DNA from: Pantoea coffeiphila
Lineage (GTDB): Bacteria; Pseudomonadota; Gammaproteobacteria; Enterobacterales; Enterobacteriaceae
NCBI RefSeq assembly: GCF_016909495.1
Contig: NZ_JAFBFW010000006.1
Span: 395,174-459,173, forward strand
Direction: 5' to 3'
DNA: 64,000 bases
In this document: piece by piece, positions 43,803 through 52,886 of the stretch
Layout: every line of letters starts with the position of its first letter
Numbering within the stretch: position 1 is the first letter of the stretch
Made by a program: the position numbers and the translations under genes
The notes under the pieces: generated by a model
Told to the model about the DNA's origin: nothing
What the model saw: only the letters and a program-made list of their open reading frames with translations
Databases searched by the model: none

Positions 43803-45000
43803 TTTTCACCTCGTGTGATTGTGTCGATAAGCCAAAAATTAGTGCCAGCAGGCTGATAGCTGCCCCGGCGAGGCACACCGCCGACCAGCCACCGTACGCG
43901 AACGCCTGCGTTGAAATCAGCGCCCCCATGCCGCTGCCTGCGGAATAAAACAGCATATAGGCAGCGATCAGCTGCGAACCTGACGCGTTCATGCCGCTAA
44001 GTAACAGGCTCTGGCTGGTCACGTGCAGCGCCTGTCCGCCGGCATCCAGCAGAAAAATGCCGATAATCAACAGTAGCAGCGAACTCTCCCCCAGCCACAG
44101 CGGCAGCCAGCTAAGCAGCAGTATCAGCAGTGAAAACCGGGTGTTGCTGCGAGCCAGCCCACGGTCGACTCGCCTGCCCGCCCGGCTGGCAATCAGCGCG
44201 CTGGCTGCCCCCACCAGCCCCAGCGCGCCGGTCTGTGCGTGGCTGAAACTCCAGGGGGATGGCGTTAACAGCAGTACCAGCGCACTCCAGAAAATCGCGA
44301 AACTGGCAAACATCAGCAGCGCCAGCACCCCGCGTATCTGCAGCTGTTTATGGTGATGCAGCAGATGCCAGAGCGCAGCGAGCGGTGCGCGTCCACCGTC
44401 TGTCTTCTGCTGCGGGAGAACGGGCAGCCGCCGCCAGAGCACGGCCGCCAATAGCGCCATCATCAGTGCAGAAGCAAAATAGACGCTGCGCCAGCCCGCA
44501 ATATCGTTGACCACTCCGGCAAACACCCGAGCCAGCAGCAGCCCGATCACCACTCCGGCAGAAACGGCACCCACCGTCTGGCCACGCGAATGCTCCGGTG
44601 CCGCTGCCGCAGCAAAGGCGATCATCCCCTGAGTCATTGCGGTGCCGGTCAGTCCGGTCAGCAGCATCGCCAGCAGCAGCATCGTGGCGGAGGAGGAAAC
44701 CGCCACCAGCAGCAGTGAAGCGATCAGCGCCAGAAGCTGGCCGCGCATCAGCCAACGGCGGTTGAGCCTGTCGCCCAGCGGCACCACGAACAGCAGCGCC
44801 AACAGGCAGCCCAGCTGCGTGGCGAAAATTATCGCGCCCAGCGAGGCGGAACGCAGCCCGTAGGTGATACCGAGGGTATCCAGCAGCGGCTGGGCATAAT
44901 AAACGTTGGCGACGCTGAGCCCGGTAGTCGCCGTAAACAGAGTGACCTGCCAGACGGACAAACTCTGTGGCGATCCGCAGGCCGGAATAATGTGACTCAC
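43795..45000 (-). CDS. MFS transporter
   Basis: 401 residues, 12 hydrophobic segments. TGLSVANVYYAQPLLDTLG in helix 1 and VPLGDRLNRRWLMRGQLLAL in the 2-3 loop belong to the YgaY/YnfM-like MFS group. It is first in an operon with the PLP decarboxylase and divergent from an HxlR regulator with an inverted repeat between. Exchange of an amino acid and its amine, or export of the product, is a guess from context. Confidence 0.82.
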   Translation of the reverse strand: MSHIIPACGSPQSLSVWQVTLFTATTGLSVANVYYAQPLLDTLGITYGLRSASLGAIIFATQLGCLLALLFVVPLGDRLNRRWLMRGQLLALIASLLLVAVSSSATMLLLAMLLTGLTGTAMTQGMIAFAAAAAPEHSRGQTVGAVSAGVVIGLLLARVFAGVVNDIAGWRSVYFASALMMALLAAVLWRRLPVLPQQKTDGGRAPLAALWHLLHHHKQLQIRGVLALLMFASFAIFWSALVLLLTPSPWSFSHAQTGALGLVGAASALIASRAGRRVDRGLARSNTRFSLLILLLSWLPLWLGESSLLLLIIGIFLLDAGGQALHVTSQSLLLSGMNASGSQLIAAYMLFYSAGSGMGALISTQAFAYGGWSAVCLAGAAISLLALIFGLSTQSHEVKNG

Positions 45001-45024
45001 TGCTGCCTCCTGATTAGTTTCAAA

Positions 45025-45060
45025 TTAAAACCAATTGCAGCCTGCGTGAAATGGTTTTAA
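45025..45060. promoter_or_regulatory. operator between MFS and HxlR genes
   Basis: TTAAAACC (45025-45032) and its complement GGTTTTAA (45053-45060) form an inverted repeat with 20 bp between the arms, in the 93-base divergent promoter region. Confidence 0.5.
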
Positions 45061-45093
45061 AATGCAACTGAATAATTTTTAGGAGATGAAACG

Positions 45094-45540
45094 ATGGCGG
45101 CAACTGTTTCGTTCAGCCAGTCACCCTGCCCGGTGGCGCGGAGCGTGGATCTGATCGGCGATCGCTGGATGCTGATGATCCTGCGCGACGCCTTTGACGG
45201 CAGCCGGCGATTCAGCGAATTTCAGCGCGGCCTCGGCGTGGCGCGCAATATTCTGGCGGACCGCCTGAAAAAACTGGTGGAAGCCGATCTGTTCAAGGTG
45301 CAGCCCGCCTCGGACGGCACCGCGTGGCAGGAATATGTGCTGACCGAGCGCGGCCTGGCCACGTTTCCGCTGATCGTAGCGCTGCGGCAGTTTGGCGAGA
45401 ATCAGCTGTTCGGTGCCGGTGAGGCGCACTCCGAACTGCTGGAAGCCGCCAGCGGGAAAACGCTTTCCCCCCTGCGGATACTCAACCACCAGGGTGACGA
45501 GATCACCCCGGAAATGACCCGGGTGCAGAAGCTCGGCTGA
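45094..45540 (+). CDS. HxlR-family regulator
   Basis: 148 residues with AGGAG eight bases before the ATG. The HxlR winged helix is clear: CPVARSVDLIGDRWMLMILRDAFDGSRRFSEFQRGLGVARNILADRLKKLVEADLF, with the conserved N-terminal Cys. HxlR proteins sense aldehydes, quinones or redox state. It likely controls the divergent MFS/decarboxylase operon; whether it also affects the ABC operon starting at 45655 is open. Confidence 0.88.
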   Translation: MAATVSFSQSPCPVARSVDLIGDRWMLMILRDAFDGSRRFSEFQRGLGVARNILADRLKKLVEADLFKVQPASDGTAWQEYVLTERGLATFPLIVALRQFGENQLFGAGEAHSELLEAASGKTLSPLRILNHQGDEITPEMTRVQKLG

Positions 45541-45654
45541 GCCTTATGCAAAAAACGCAAATAGCTAGATGAATTCCTTGGTTCACCAAACCCCTTGTCA
45601 GGATTGATATTTATCGTCAGCAGATAAAACAAACTGACAATAAAGGAATTCCTC

Positions 45655-47283
45655 ATGCGCACGACTTTCCGCCTCAACGCCCTCGCCGGCGCACTGGCGT
45701 TATTTTCCGGGGTGATTGCCGCACAGGCCGCCGATAAACCCGTTCAGGGCGGCACGCTGGTTTACCTTGAGCAGCAGGCACATACCAACCTTTATCCGCC
45801 GGCCGGTGGCTTCTATCCCAACGGCGGCATCCTGAATCAGATCACCGATAAACTGACCTGGCAGAACCCGAAAACGCTGCAAGTGGAACCGTGGATTGCG
45901 GAAAGCTGGAGCAGCAACGCGGACAAAACCGAATACACCTTTAAAATCCGCCCGGGGGTGACGTTCTCTGACGGCACGCCGCTGGATGCCAACGCGGTCG
46001 CGAAAAACTTTGATACCTACGGCCTCGGCAATAAAGCCCAGCGCCTGCCGGTGTCGGAAGTGATCAACAACTATGACCACAGTGAAGTGATCGACCCGCT
46101 GACGGTGAAGTTCTTCTTCAAAAAACCGTCGCCGGGCTTCCTGCAGGGCACCGCCACCATCGGTTCAGGCCTGGTTTCCCTCAGCACGCTGGCGCGCAAT
46201 TTTGAGGCGCTGGGCGATGCCCGCCACATTATTGGTTCCGGTCCGTTTGTGGTCAGCGATGAGAAGCTGGGCCGCGAGGTGGATCTGAAGGTCCGCACGG
46301 ACTACCAGTGGGGACCGAAGAACGGTTCACAGCAGGGCCGCGCCAATCTGGACGCGATTAAAATTATCGTCACCCCGGAAGACAGCGTGCGCATCGGCGC
46401 ACTGCTGGCAGGCCAGGCGGGAGCCATTCGCCAGGTGCAGGCCTACGATGAAAAGCAGGCAGAACAGCAAAACTTCCCGATTTACGCGGCACCAACTCGC
46501 GGGATTAACGACAGCCTGAGCTTCCGCCCGGACAACGCGCTGGTCGCCGATGTGAAGGTGCGTAAAGCCCTGCTCCACGCCACCAACAGCCAGCAGATCG
46601 TCGACACCCTGTTCTCTCCTAACTATCCGGTGGCGAAGTCGGTGCTGGCCAGCTCGGCCGCGGGCTTCGTTGACCTCAGTGACCAGCTAAAATTTGACCC
46701 GGCGCTGGCCAACAAACTGCTGGACGAAGCGGGCTGGAAAGCGGGCAGCGACGGCATCCGTCAGAAAGACGGCCAGAAGCTGGCGCTGACGGTGTATGAA
46801 TCCCTGCCGCAGCCGCAGAACAAAGAGGTCTTACAGCTGGTGGCACAGCAGTGGAAACAGGTCGGCGTCTCTCTGGCGGTGAAAGCGGGCGATGCGGGCA
46901 GTAAAACCGTCGATAACCTCGACCCGCAGAAAACCCCGGTTTCCGTCACCGAAGTGGGTCGTGCCGATCCGGACGTGGTGAAAAGCCAGTTCTATCCGAC
47001 CAACCGCGATGGCCTGTTGCAGAAAGGCGGTTCGAGCAGCCTGGTGAAAACCTTCCGCGACGACAAGCTCAACGGCATTCTTGAAGGCATCGCGGCCGAA
47101 ACCGATCCGCAGAAACGCCTGGCGCTGACCGGCGATGCGCAGCGCTATCTGATCGAGCAGGCCTATAACATTCCGATCTTTGAAGAACCGCAGGTGTTTG
47201 CCGGCGCACCGTGGCTCAAGGGTCTGACCTTCGAAGCCGTGGGTCGCCCGAGCTTCTACGGTGCATGGCTGGAAAAACACTGA
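45655..47283 (+). CDS. periplasmic substrate-binding protein, family 5 (KPN_01854-like)
   Basis: 542 residues, AAGGAA before the ATG. Signal peptide of 25 residues ending AAQA. Mature start DKPVQGGTLVYLEQQAHTNLYPPAGGFYPNGGILNQITDKLTW is typical of the family 5 branch that travels with luciferase-like monooxygenases (TIGR04028 as I recall it). First gene of a seven-gene operon. It should bind the imported compound in the periplasm. Ligand unknown. Confidence 0.87.
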   Translation: MRTTFRLNALAGALALFSGVIAAQAADKPVQGGTLVYLEQQAHTNLYPPAGGFYPNGGILNQITDKLTWQNPKTLQVEPWIAESWSSNADKTEYTFKIRPGVTFSDGTPLDANAVAKNFDTYGLGNKAQRLPVSEVINNYDHSEVIDPLTVKFFFKKPSPGFLQGTATIGSGLVSLSTLARNFEALGDARHIIGSGPFVVSDEKLGREVDLKVRTDYQWGPKNGSQQGRANLDAIKIIVTPEDSVRIGALLAGQAGAIRQVQAYDEKQAEQQNFPIYAAPTRGINDSLSFRPDNALVADVKVRKALLHATNSQQIVDTLFSPNYPVAKSVLASSAAGFVDLSDQLKFDPALANKLLDEAGWKAGSDGIRQKDGQKLALTVYESLPQPQNKEVLQLVAQQWKQVGVSLAVKAGDAGSKTVDNLDPQKTPVSVTEVGRADPDVVKSQFYPTNRDGLLQKGGSSSLVKTFRDDKLNGILEGIAAETDPQKRLALTGDAQRYLIEQAYNIPIFEEPQVFAGAPWLKGLTFEAVGRPSFYGAWLEKH

Positions 47284-47294
47284 GGTAAACAGCG

Positions 47295-48239
47295 ATGACG
47301 GGATATTTCACTCAGCGACTGGGACAGGCTCTGCTGGTGCTGTGGGTGGCGTTTACCGTCTCCTTTGTGCTGCTACAGGTGCTGCCCGGCGATGCGATTC
47401 TGATTAAATTTCAGAACCCTGATTTAGGACTGAGCCCGGCGCAGATCGAAGAGATGCGCCAGTCTTACGGGGCCACCACGCCGCTGTGGCAGCAGTATCT
47501 GCACTCTCTCGGCAGTATGCTGCGCGGAGACTTTGGCTTCTCCGTGCAGGCCGGGGTGCCGGTCAGCGAACTGCTGGCCGAAAACTTCCCTGCCACGCTG
47601 CACCTGGCGCTGCCGGGCTTTGTGCTGGCCACGCTGCTGGCGGTGGTGATTGCCTTCAGCTCCAGCCTCACCGGGCTGCGCTGGCTGCGTAACGCCCTGC
47701 AGTCGCTGCCGTCTCTGTTTATCTCAATCCCCACCTTCTGGCTGGGGATTGCATTGATTCAGGTCTTCTCCTTCCAGCTGCGCTGGATACCGGTGATCAA
47801 CCCCGGCGAGTGGGTCGGTCTGATCCTGCCGGTGATCACCCTGGCGGTGCCGATTTCAGCGCCGCTGGCGCAGATCCTGATCCGCAGTATTGATCAGGTG
47901 CAGACCCAGCCCTTTGTCGCCGTTGCCCGCGCCAAAGGAGCCAGCCAGCGGCAGGTGCTGTGGCATCACGTGGCGCGAAATGCGCTGCTGCCCGTGCTGA
48001 CTATTGCCGGTCTGCTGCTGGGCGAGCTGATTGCCGGAGCGCTGATTACCGAAACGGTGTTCGGCCTCAGCGGGCTGGGCCAGCTGACTCAGCAGGCGGT
48101 GAACAATCAGGACGTGGCGGTGCTGCAGGCGATCGTGATGATTTCCGCTACCGGCTTCGTGCTGATCAATTTACTGGTCGACGTCTTCTCTCCGTTACTC
48201 GACCCACGTCTTAAGCATTATCAGAGGGCGGCATCATGA
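47295..48239 (+). CDS. ABC permease, DppB type
   Basis: 314 residues, six hydrophobic segments. N-terminus QRLGQALLVLWVAFTVSFVLLQVLPGDAI is a standard DppB opening. The coupling loop reads VQTQPFVAVARAKGASQRQVLWHHVARNALLP. Its stop overlaps the start of the next permease (ATGA at 48236-48239). Confidence 0.88.
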   Translation: MTGYFTQRLGQALLVLWVAFTVSFVLLQVLPGDAILIKFQNPDLGLSPAQIEEMRQSYGATTPLWQQYLHSLGSMLRGDFGFSVQAGVPVSELLAENFPATLHLALPGFVLATLLAVVIAFSSSLTGLRWLRNALQSLPSLFISIPTFWLGIALIQVFSFQLRWIPVINPGEWVGLILPVITLAVPISAPLAQILIRSIDQVQTQPFVAVARAKGASQRQVLWHHVARNALLPVLTIAGLLLGELIAGALITETVFGLSGLGQLTQQAVNNQDVAVLQAIVMISATGFVLINLLVDVFSPLLDPRLKHYQRAAS

Positions 48240-49096
48240 GCCTCGCCGATTTGAACAGCACACACAAATCTACCCGCCTGTACTGGCGCAACATTCTGCC
48301 ACGTCAGTTTCGTCCGGGGCTGGTGCTTGCCTGGCTGGTGATTGCCATCGCCATTCTCTGGGCGCTGGTTCCCGGCTGGTTTACTGACTGGAGCGCAACC
48401 GAAGGGGTGGCCGGGGCGCAGCGCCTGGCACCGCAGGCCGGGCACTGGCTCGGCACCGATCAGCTGGGGCGCGATCTCTATGCGCGTATCGTCTGGGGCG
48501 CATCCCATTCACTGAGCGGCGCGCTGGTGGCCGTGGCGCTGGGTCTGACGGTGGGCACGCTGCTCGGCGTGATCGCCGGGGCACTGGGAGGTCGCAGCGA
48601 AAGCGTGGTCATGCGGCTGGTGGACGTGCTGCTGGCGATTCCCGGCCTGCTGCTCTCCCTGAGCATCATCATTCTGCTGGGCTTCGGCACCGTTAACGCC
48701 GCAATTGCGGTGGGGATCACCTCCATTGCCAACTTCGCCCGCCTGGCCCGCTCTGAGGTGGTTCGCGTGCGCCATTCCGAATACGTTGAGGCGGCTTACG
48801 GCAGCGGCGGCACCTTCTTCGCGGTGCTTTGGCGGCACATTTTACCGAACTCGCTGACGCCGGTGCTTGCGTTCTCCGCGCTGCAATTCGGCAGTGCAAT
48901 CCTGGCGATTTCCACACTCAGCTTCCTGGGTTACGGCACACCGCCGCCTACCCCGGAGTGGGGGTTACTGATCGCCGAAGGACGTAACTATATTTCTACC
49001 GCCTGGTGGCTGACCACCTTCCCGGGGATTGTTGTGGTACTGGTGGTACTGGCCGCCAACCGCATCAGCCATCATTATTCAGGAGGCCGCCGATGA
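48236..49096 (+). CDS. ABC permease, DppC type
   Basis: 286 residues. DppC marks: LGTDQLGRDLYARIVWGASHSL, the coupling loop HSEYVEAAYGSGGTFFAVLWRHILPNSLTP and SFLGYGTPPPTPEWG. Pairs with the preceding gene and overlaps the ATPase gene by four bases. Confidence 0.88.
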   Translation: MSLADLNSTHKSTRLYWRNILPRQFRPGLVLAWLVIAIAILWALVPGWFTDWSATEGVAGAQRLAPQAGHWLGTDQLGRDLYARIVWGASHSLSGALVAVALGLTVGTLLGVIAGALGGRSESVVMRLVDVLLAIPGLLLSLSIIILLGFGTVNAAIAVGITSIANFARLARSEVVRVRHSEYVEAAYGSGGTFFAVLWRHILPNSLTPVLAFSALQFGSAILAISTLSFLGYGTPPPTPEWGLLIAEGRNYISTAWWLTTFPGIVVVLVVLAANRISHHYSGGRR

Positions 49097-50715
49097 GCGA
49101 ATCGACCCAACCGGTGCTCAAAGTGAACAATCTGAGCATCGCCTACCGCAGCGGCGGCGAGCAAAAACGCGTGATCCACAATGTGTCATTCAGCGTGGAG
49201 CGCGGCGAAGTGGTGGCGCTGGTCGGCGAGTCCGGTTCCGGTAAAACCACCACCGCACAGTCGATTATCGGCCTGCTGGCGGACAATGCGGTGCGCGAAG
49301 CCGGGCAAATCTGGCTGAACGGCGTGGAGATCACCCACTGGTCGCAGAAGCGCCTGGACGGCATTCGCGGTGCCGCTATCAGCCTGATCCCGCAGGACCC
49401 CGGCAGCTCGCTGAACCCGGTGAAAACCATTGGTGCGCAGGTGGAAGAGATCCTGCTGCTGCATGAACCATTATCACGCCAGCAGCGCCGCGAGCGCGTG
49501 GTGGCACTGCTGAAGCGCGTCGGGCTGTCGCATCCCGAACAGCGTGCGCAGCAGTATCCTCATCAGCTTTCCGGCGGCATGAAGCAGCGGGTGCTGATCG
49601 CCATTGCTATTGCGCTGAAACCGGCGCTGATTATCGCCGATGAGCCGACCAGCGCGCTGGATGTCACCGTGCAGAAGCGCATTCTCGATCTGATCGACGA
49701 GCTGCGCCGTGAGTCGGGTACCGCAGTGCTGTTTGTCACCCACGACCTGGCCGTGGCGGCGGCGCGTTCCGATCGCATTCTGGTTTTCCGCCACGGTGAG
49801 ATCCGTGAACAGGGCAGCGCGGAAGCGATTGTCCATTCACCGCAGGATGCCTATACCCGGCAGCTGTTCGCCGATGCGCCCGCGCTTTCCGGAAGCGGTT
49901 TCGCTCCGACTCAGCGGCAGCAGTTTTCCCAGCCGGCGGTTGAGATTATTGGCCTGAACAAATATTTCTCTCTGGGTAAAGGCGAAGGCTTCCAGGCGCT
50001 GAACAACGTGTCGTTCAGCGTTCAGCGCGGTACGACGCATGCCCTGGTCGGAGAATCCGGGTCGGGCAAAACCACCCTCGCCCGCATCCTGCTTGGCTTC
50101 CAGCAGGCAGACAGCGGCAGAGTGGTGATTGACGGTATTGATGCCTCATCGCTGCGTGGCGAAGCCCTGCGCCAGCTGCGCCGCAAGATCCAGCTGGTCT
50201 ATCAAAACCCGTTTGCCTCGCTCGATCCGTCACAAACGCTGTACCGGGTGATTGAAGAGCCGCTGCTGAACTACGAACCGCTGAGCCAGCAGGAACGCCG
50301 TCAGCGCGTGGAAGAAGCAGCGACCCGCGTGGCGCTGCCGCTTACCCTGCTGGAGCGCAAACCGCATGAACTTTCCGGCGGCCAGCGCCAGCGCGTGGCG
50401 ATTGCCCGTGCGCTGATCCTGCGCCCGCAGATCCTGGTACTGGATGAAGCGACGTCGGCGCTGGATGTCACCATTCAGGCGCAGATCCTCACCCTGCTGC
50501 TTCAGCTACAGCAGGAACTGGGTCTGAGCTATCTGTTTATTTCACACGATCTCGCCACGGTCCGGCAGCTGGCGCACAGCGTTTCCGTGCTGCGTGCCGG
50601 GCAGCAGATCGATTACGGCAACACCGCCGAGGTGTTTAATCGCCCCGCCAGCGACTACACCCGCGAACTGATTGCCGCGATCCCCGTTTTGACTCGCGCT
50701 AAGGACACCGCATGA
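49093..50715 (+). CDS. fused double ABC ATPase
   Basis: 540 residues from ATG 49093, which overlaps the permease stop and has AGGAGG upstream. Two nucleotide-binding domains: [29 protein letters not shown], then [30 protein letters not shown]. The fusion matches the first operon. It energises import by the two preceding permeases. The stop overlaps the start of the monooxygenase gene. Confidence 0.9.
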   Translation: MSESTQPVLKVNNLSIAYRSGGEQKRVIHNVSFSVERGEVVALVGESGSGKTTTAQSIIGLLADNAVREAGQIWLNGVEITHWSQKRLDGIRGAAISLIPQDPGSSLNPVKTIGAQVEEILLLHEPLSRQQRRERVVALLKRVGLSHPEQRAQQYPHQLSGGMKQRVLIAIAIALKPALIIADEPTSALDVTVQKRILDLIDELRRESGTAVLFVTHDLAVAAARSDRILVFRHGEIREQGSAEAIVHSPQDAYTRQLFADAPALSGSGFAPTQRQQFSQPAVEIIGLNKYFSLGKGEGFQALNNVSFSVQRGTTHALVGESGSGKTTLARILLGFQQADSGRVVIDGIDASSLRGEALRQLRRKIQLVYQNPFASLDPSQTLYRVIEEPLLNYEPLSQQERRQRVEEAATRVALPLTLLERKPHELSGGQRQRVAIARALILRPQILVLDEATSALDVTIQAQILTLLLQLQQELGLSYLFISHDLATVRQLAHSVSVLRAGQQIDYGNTAEVFNRPASDYTRELIAAIPVLTRAKDTA

Positions 50716-51743
50716 CCGCTAAACGTCTTGGATTTTTCACCCGCCTGCTGGATAAAACCAGCGCGCAGGAACGCTATCACCTGGCCACGCTGCAAATTCA
50801 GCATGCGGAACGCTGGGGATTTGACACCGCCTGGGTCGCCCAGCACCATTTTCACGAACACGAGGGCGGTCTGCCCTCCCCGCTGCTGTTCCTCGCCAGC
50901 GTGGCTGCGCAGACGTCACGCATTCGTCTTGGCACGGCGATTATCACCCTGCCGATGGAAAACGCGCTGCGGGTAGCGGAAGATGCCGCCGTACTCGATC
51001 TGCTCAGCCATCATCGCCTGGAACTGGGTCTGGGGTCCGGCGGCACGCCCACCTCATTCCTGCCGTTCGATCTGACCTTTGAGCAGCGTGCCGACGCCTT
51101 CTCGGCCAATCTGGATACGCTGCTGCAGGCCTGGGGCAACGCACCGCTGGCTCATGAGGACAACCGACTGTATCCGGCCGCGCCCCAGCTGGCCGATCGC
51201 CTGTGGCAGGCCACGTTCTCGGTTGCCGGAGCCGCCCGTGCCGGGGCCGCCGGGCACGGGCTGATGCTGTCACGCACCCAGCCGCGCCCGGCAGGTCAGC
51301 CGGACCTGCCGCTGGATGCCATTCAGAATCCGCTGATCGATGCCTATCTGGAGGCACTGCCTTCCGGTGTTGAACCGCGCATTCTGGCCTCGCGCACCGC
51401 CTTCGTCAGCCGCGACGGCAGTGAAGCGCGCCGCCTGGCCCTGCCGGGGCTCACCGCACAGGCGGAACAACACCGTGCCGCCGGGCATGTCGTACCGGGC
51501 GATACGCTGGATGATTATATTACCGCCTTTGATGCCCATCTCGGCACGCCGGAACAGGTTGTCGCCTCGCTGCGCAGGGACAGCACCCTACCGCGCGTCA
51601 CCGATATTTCGTTCCAGGTGCACTCTATCGATCCGCCGCATCAGCACATTTTAACCTCTATCGAACTGCTGGCCACCGAGGTCGCCCCGGCGCTGGGCTG
51701 GCGACCGGCCGTTAGCGCACAGAACTACAAGGAAACCGTATGA
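50712..51743 (+). CDS. luciferase-like FMN monooxygenase (KPN_01858-like)
   Basis: 343 residues. Luciferase-like fold: LGFFTRLLDKTSAQERYHLATLQIQHAERWGFDTAWVAQHHFHEHEGGLPSPLLFLASVAAQTSRIRLGTAIITLPMENALRVAEDAAVLDLLSHHRLELGLGSG. The family of this size is known to travel with the ABC and CMD genes found here (TIGR04027 group, from memory). Needs reduced FMN from elsewhere. Starts within the ATPase stop and ends within the start of the next gene, so translation of the whole set is coupled. Confidence 0.86.
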   Translation: MTAKRLGFFTRLLDKTSAQERYHLATLQIQHAERWGFDTAWVAQHHFHEHEGGLPSPLLFLASVAAQTSRIRLGTAIITLPMENALRVAEDAAVLDLLSHHRLELGLGSGGTPTSFLPFDLTFEQRADAFSANLDTLLQAWGNAPLAHEDNRLYPAAPQLADRLWQATFSVAGAARAGAAGHGLMLSRTQPRPAGQPDLPLDAIQNPLIDAYLEALPSGVEPRILASRTAFVSRDGSEARRLALPGLTAQAEQHRAAGHVVPGDTLDDYITAFDAHLGTPEQVVASLRRDSTLPRVTDISFQVHSIDPPHQHILTSIELLATEVAPALGWRPAVSAQNYKETV

Positions 51744-52843
51744 CTCAGTCTCAGGATTTACTGCAAAAACTGGCCGATATTGCGGCAGACAGCCCGCTTG
51801 CGGAAGCCCGCCTGACCCGGGAAGCCGCGACTACCCATACCCAGGGCAGCTACGATGTGCTGTTTAGCGGCAATGATTCGGGCGATTTCCCGCTCTCTCT
51901 GCGCCTGGCTCTGGCAGAGCAGATTGCCCGCTGGCACGGCGAAGAAGCGCTGGCAGCGCACTATGCCGGGCGGATCACCACAGCCCCGGCAGAGGATCGG
52001 CTGGCCTCCGCACTGGCACACTCCGAGCTGCTGACCTTTAAACCGGCCTGCGCAGAACCGGCACACCTGCAGGCGCTGGAACAGGCGGGCTGGAGTAAAG
52101 AAGCCATTGTGACCCTTTCTCAGCTGGTGGCGTTTGTCAGCTTCCAGAGCCGACTGCTGCGCGGTTACCGCCTGCTGAACGGCGAGAACGGTTCGGCGGC
52201 CAGCTCACAGCCGGTTACTGCGGCCGCCTGGCGCACCGAACCACAGACCCTGAGCGGGAAAAATGCGCCACCGGCCTTTACGCGTGAAGAGCTGGGCTGG
52301 GAGCCATGGCTGGCAGCCAAACCGCTGGCCGAGTTCAATGCGCTGGAAAAAGCCACGCTGGCCAAGTTCGGCCACACTGATTCTGATTACTTCCGCCTGC
52401 TGGCGCGCAATCTGCCGCTGCTGGAACAGCGCACGCTGACCGATAAGGGGATTTTCTTCACCTCCGGCGGGCTGCCGCGCAAGGAGCGAGAGCTGGCCGC
52501 CACCGTCGCCAGTAAGGTCAACGGCTGTATTTTTTGCGCCTCAGTTCACGCCCGTAAGGCCGCGCAGCTGTCGAAACAACCGGAAGACATTCAGCGCCTG
52601 ATTGATACCGCCCCCGGTAAACCACTGGCGGTGGATCAGTCCCCGCGCTGGCTGGCGCTGATCGACCTGGCCGCTTCGCTTTCCGCCACCCCGCCAACGG
52701 CCAATGTTAAGCAGCTGGCTACCCTGCGTGAACAGGGGCTGAGCGAACTGGAACTGGTGGATCTGATCCAGTCTACGGCGTTCTTCGCCTGGGCTAACCG
52801 CCTGATGCTGACTCTCGGCGAGCCGTACACCGAAACCGTCTGA
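51740..52843 (+). CDS. fused double CMD/alkylhydroperoxidase-like protein
   Basis: 367 residues built from two AhpD-like halves. The first (about 1-150) resembles CMD domain proteins of the Avi_7170 type and has no CxxC (AFVSFQSRLLRG at the usual site). The second (about 175-365) resembles the Avi_7169 peroxidase-like type and has the complete thiol motif C263-I-F-C266-A-S-V-H270. In relatives I know these are separate adjacent genes. The CxxC-His half could reduce a peroxide or take part in processing the monooxygenase product. Names are from memory of TIGRFAM groups. Confidence 0.82.
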   Translation: MTQSQDLLQKLADIAADSPLAEARLTREAATTHTQGSYDVLFSGNDSGDFPLSLRLALAEQIARWHGEEALAAHYAGRITTAPAEDRLASALAHSELLTFKPACAEPAHLQALEQAGWSKEAIVTLSQLVAFVSFQSRLLRGYRLLNGENGSAASSQPVTAAAWRTEPQTLSGKNAPPAFTREELGWEPWLAAKPLAEFNALEKATLAKFGHTDSDYFRLLARNLPLLEQRTLTDKGIFFTSGGLPRKERELAATVASKVNGCIFCASVHARKAAQLSKQPEDIQRLIDTAPGKPLAVDQSPRWLALIDLAASLSATPPTANVKQLATLREQGLSELELVDLIQSTAFFAWANRLMLTLGEPYTETV

Positions 52844-52886
52844 CTTGACAGGGGAGCGCACGCTCCCCTTTTCACAGGAGCGATAA

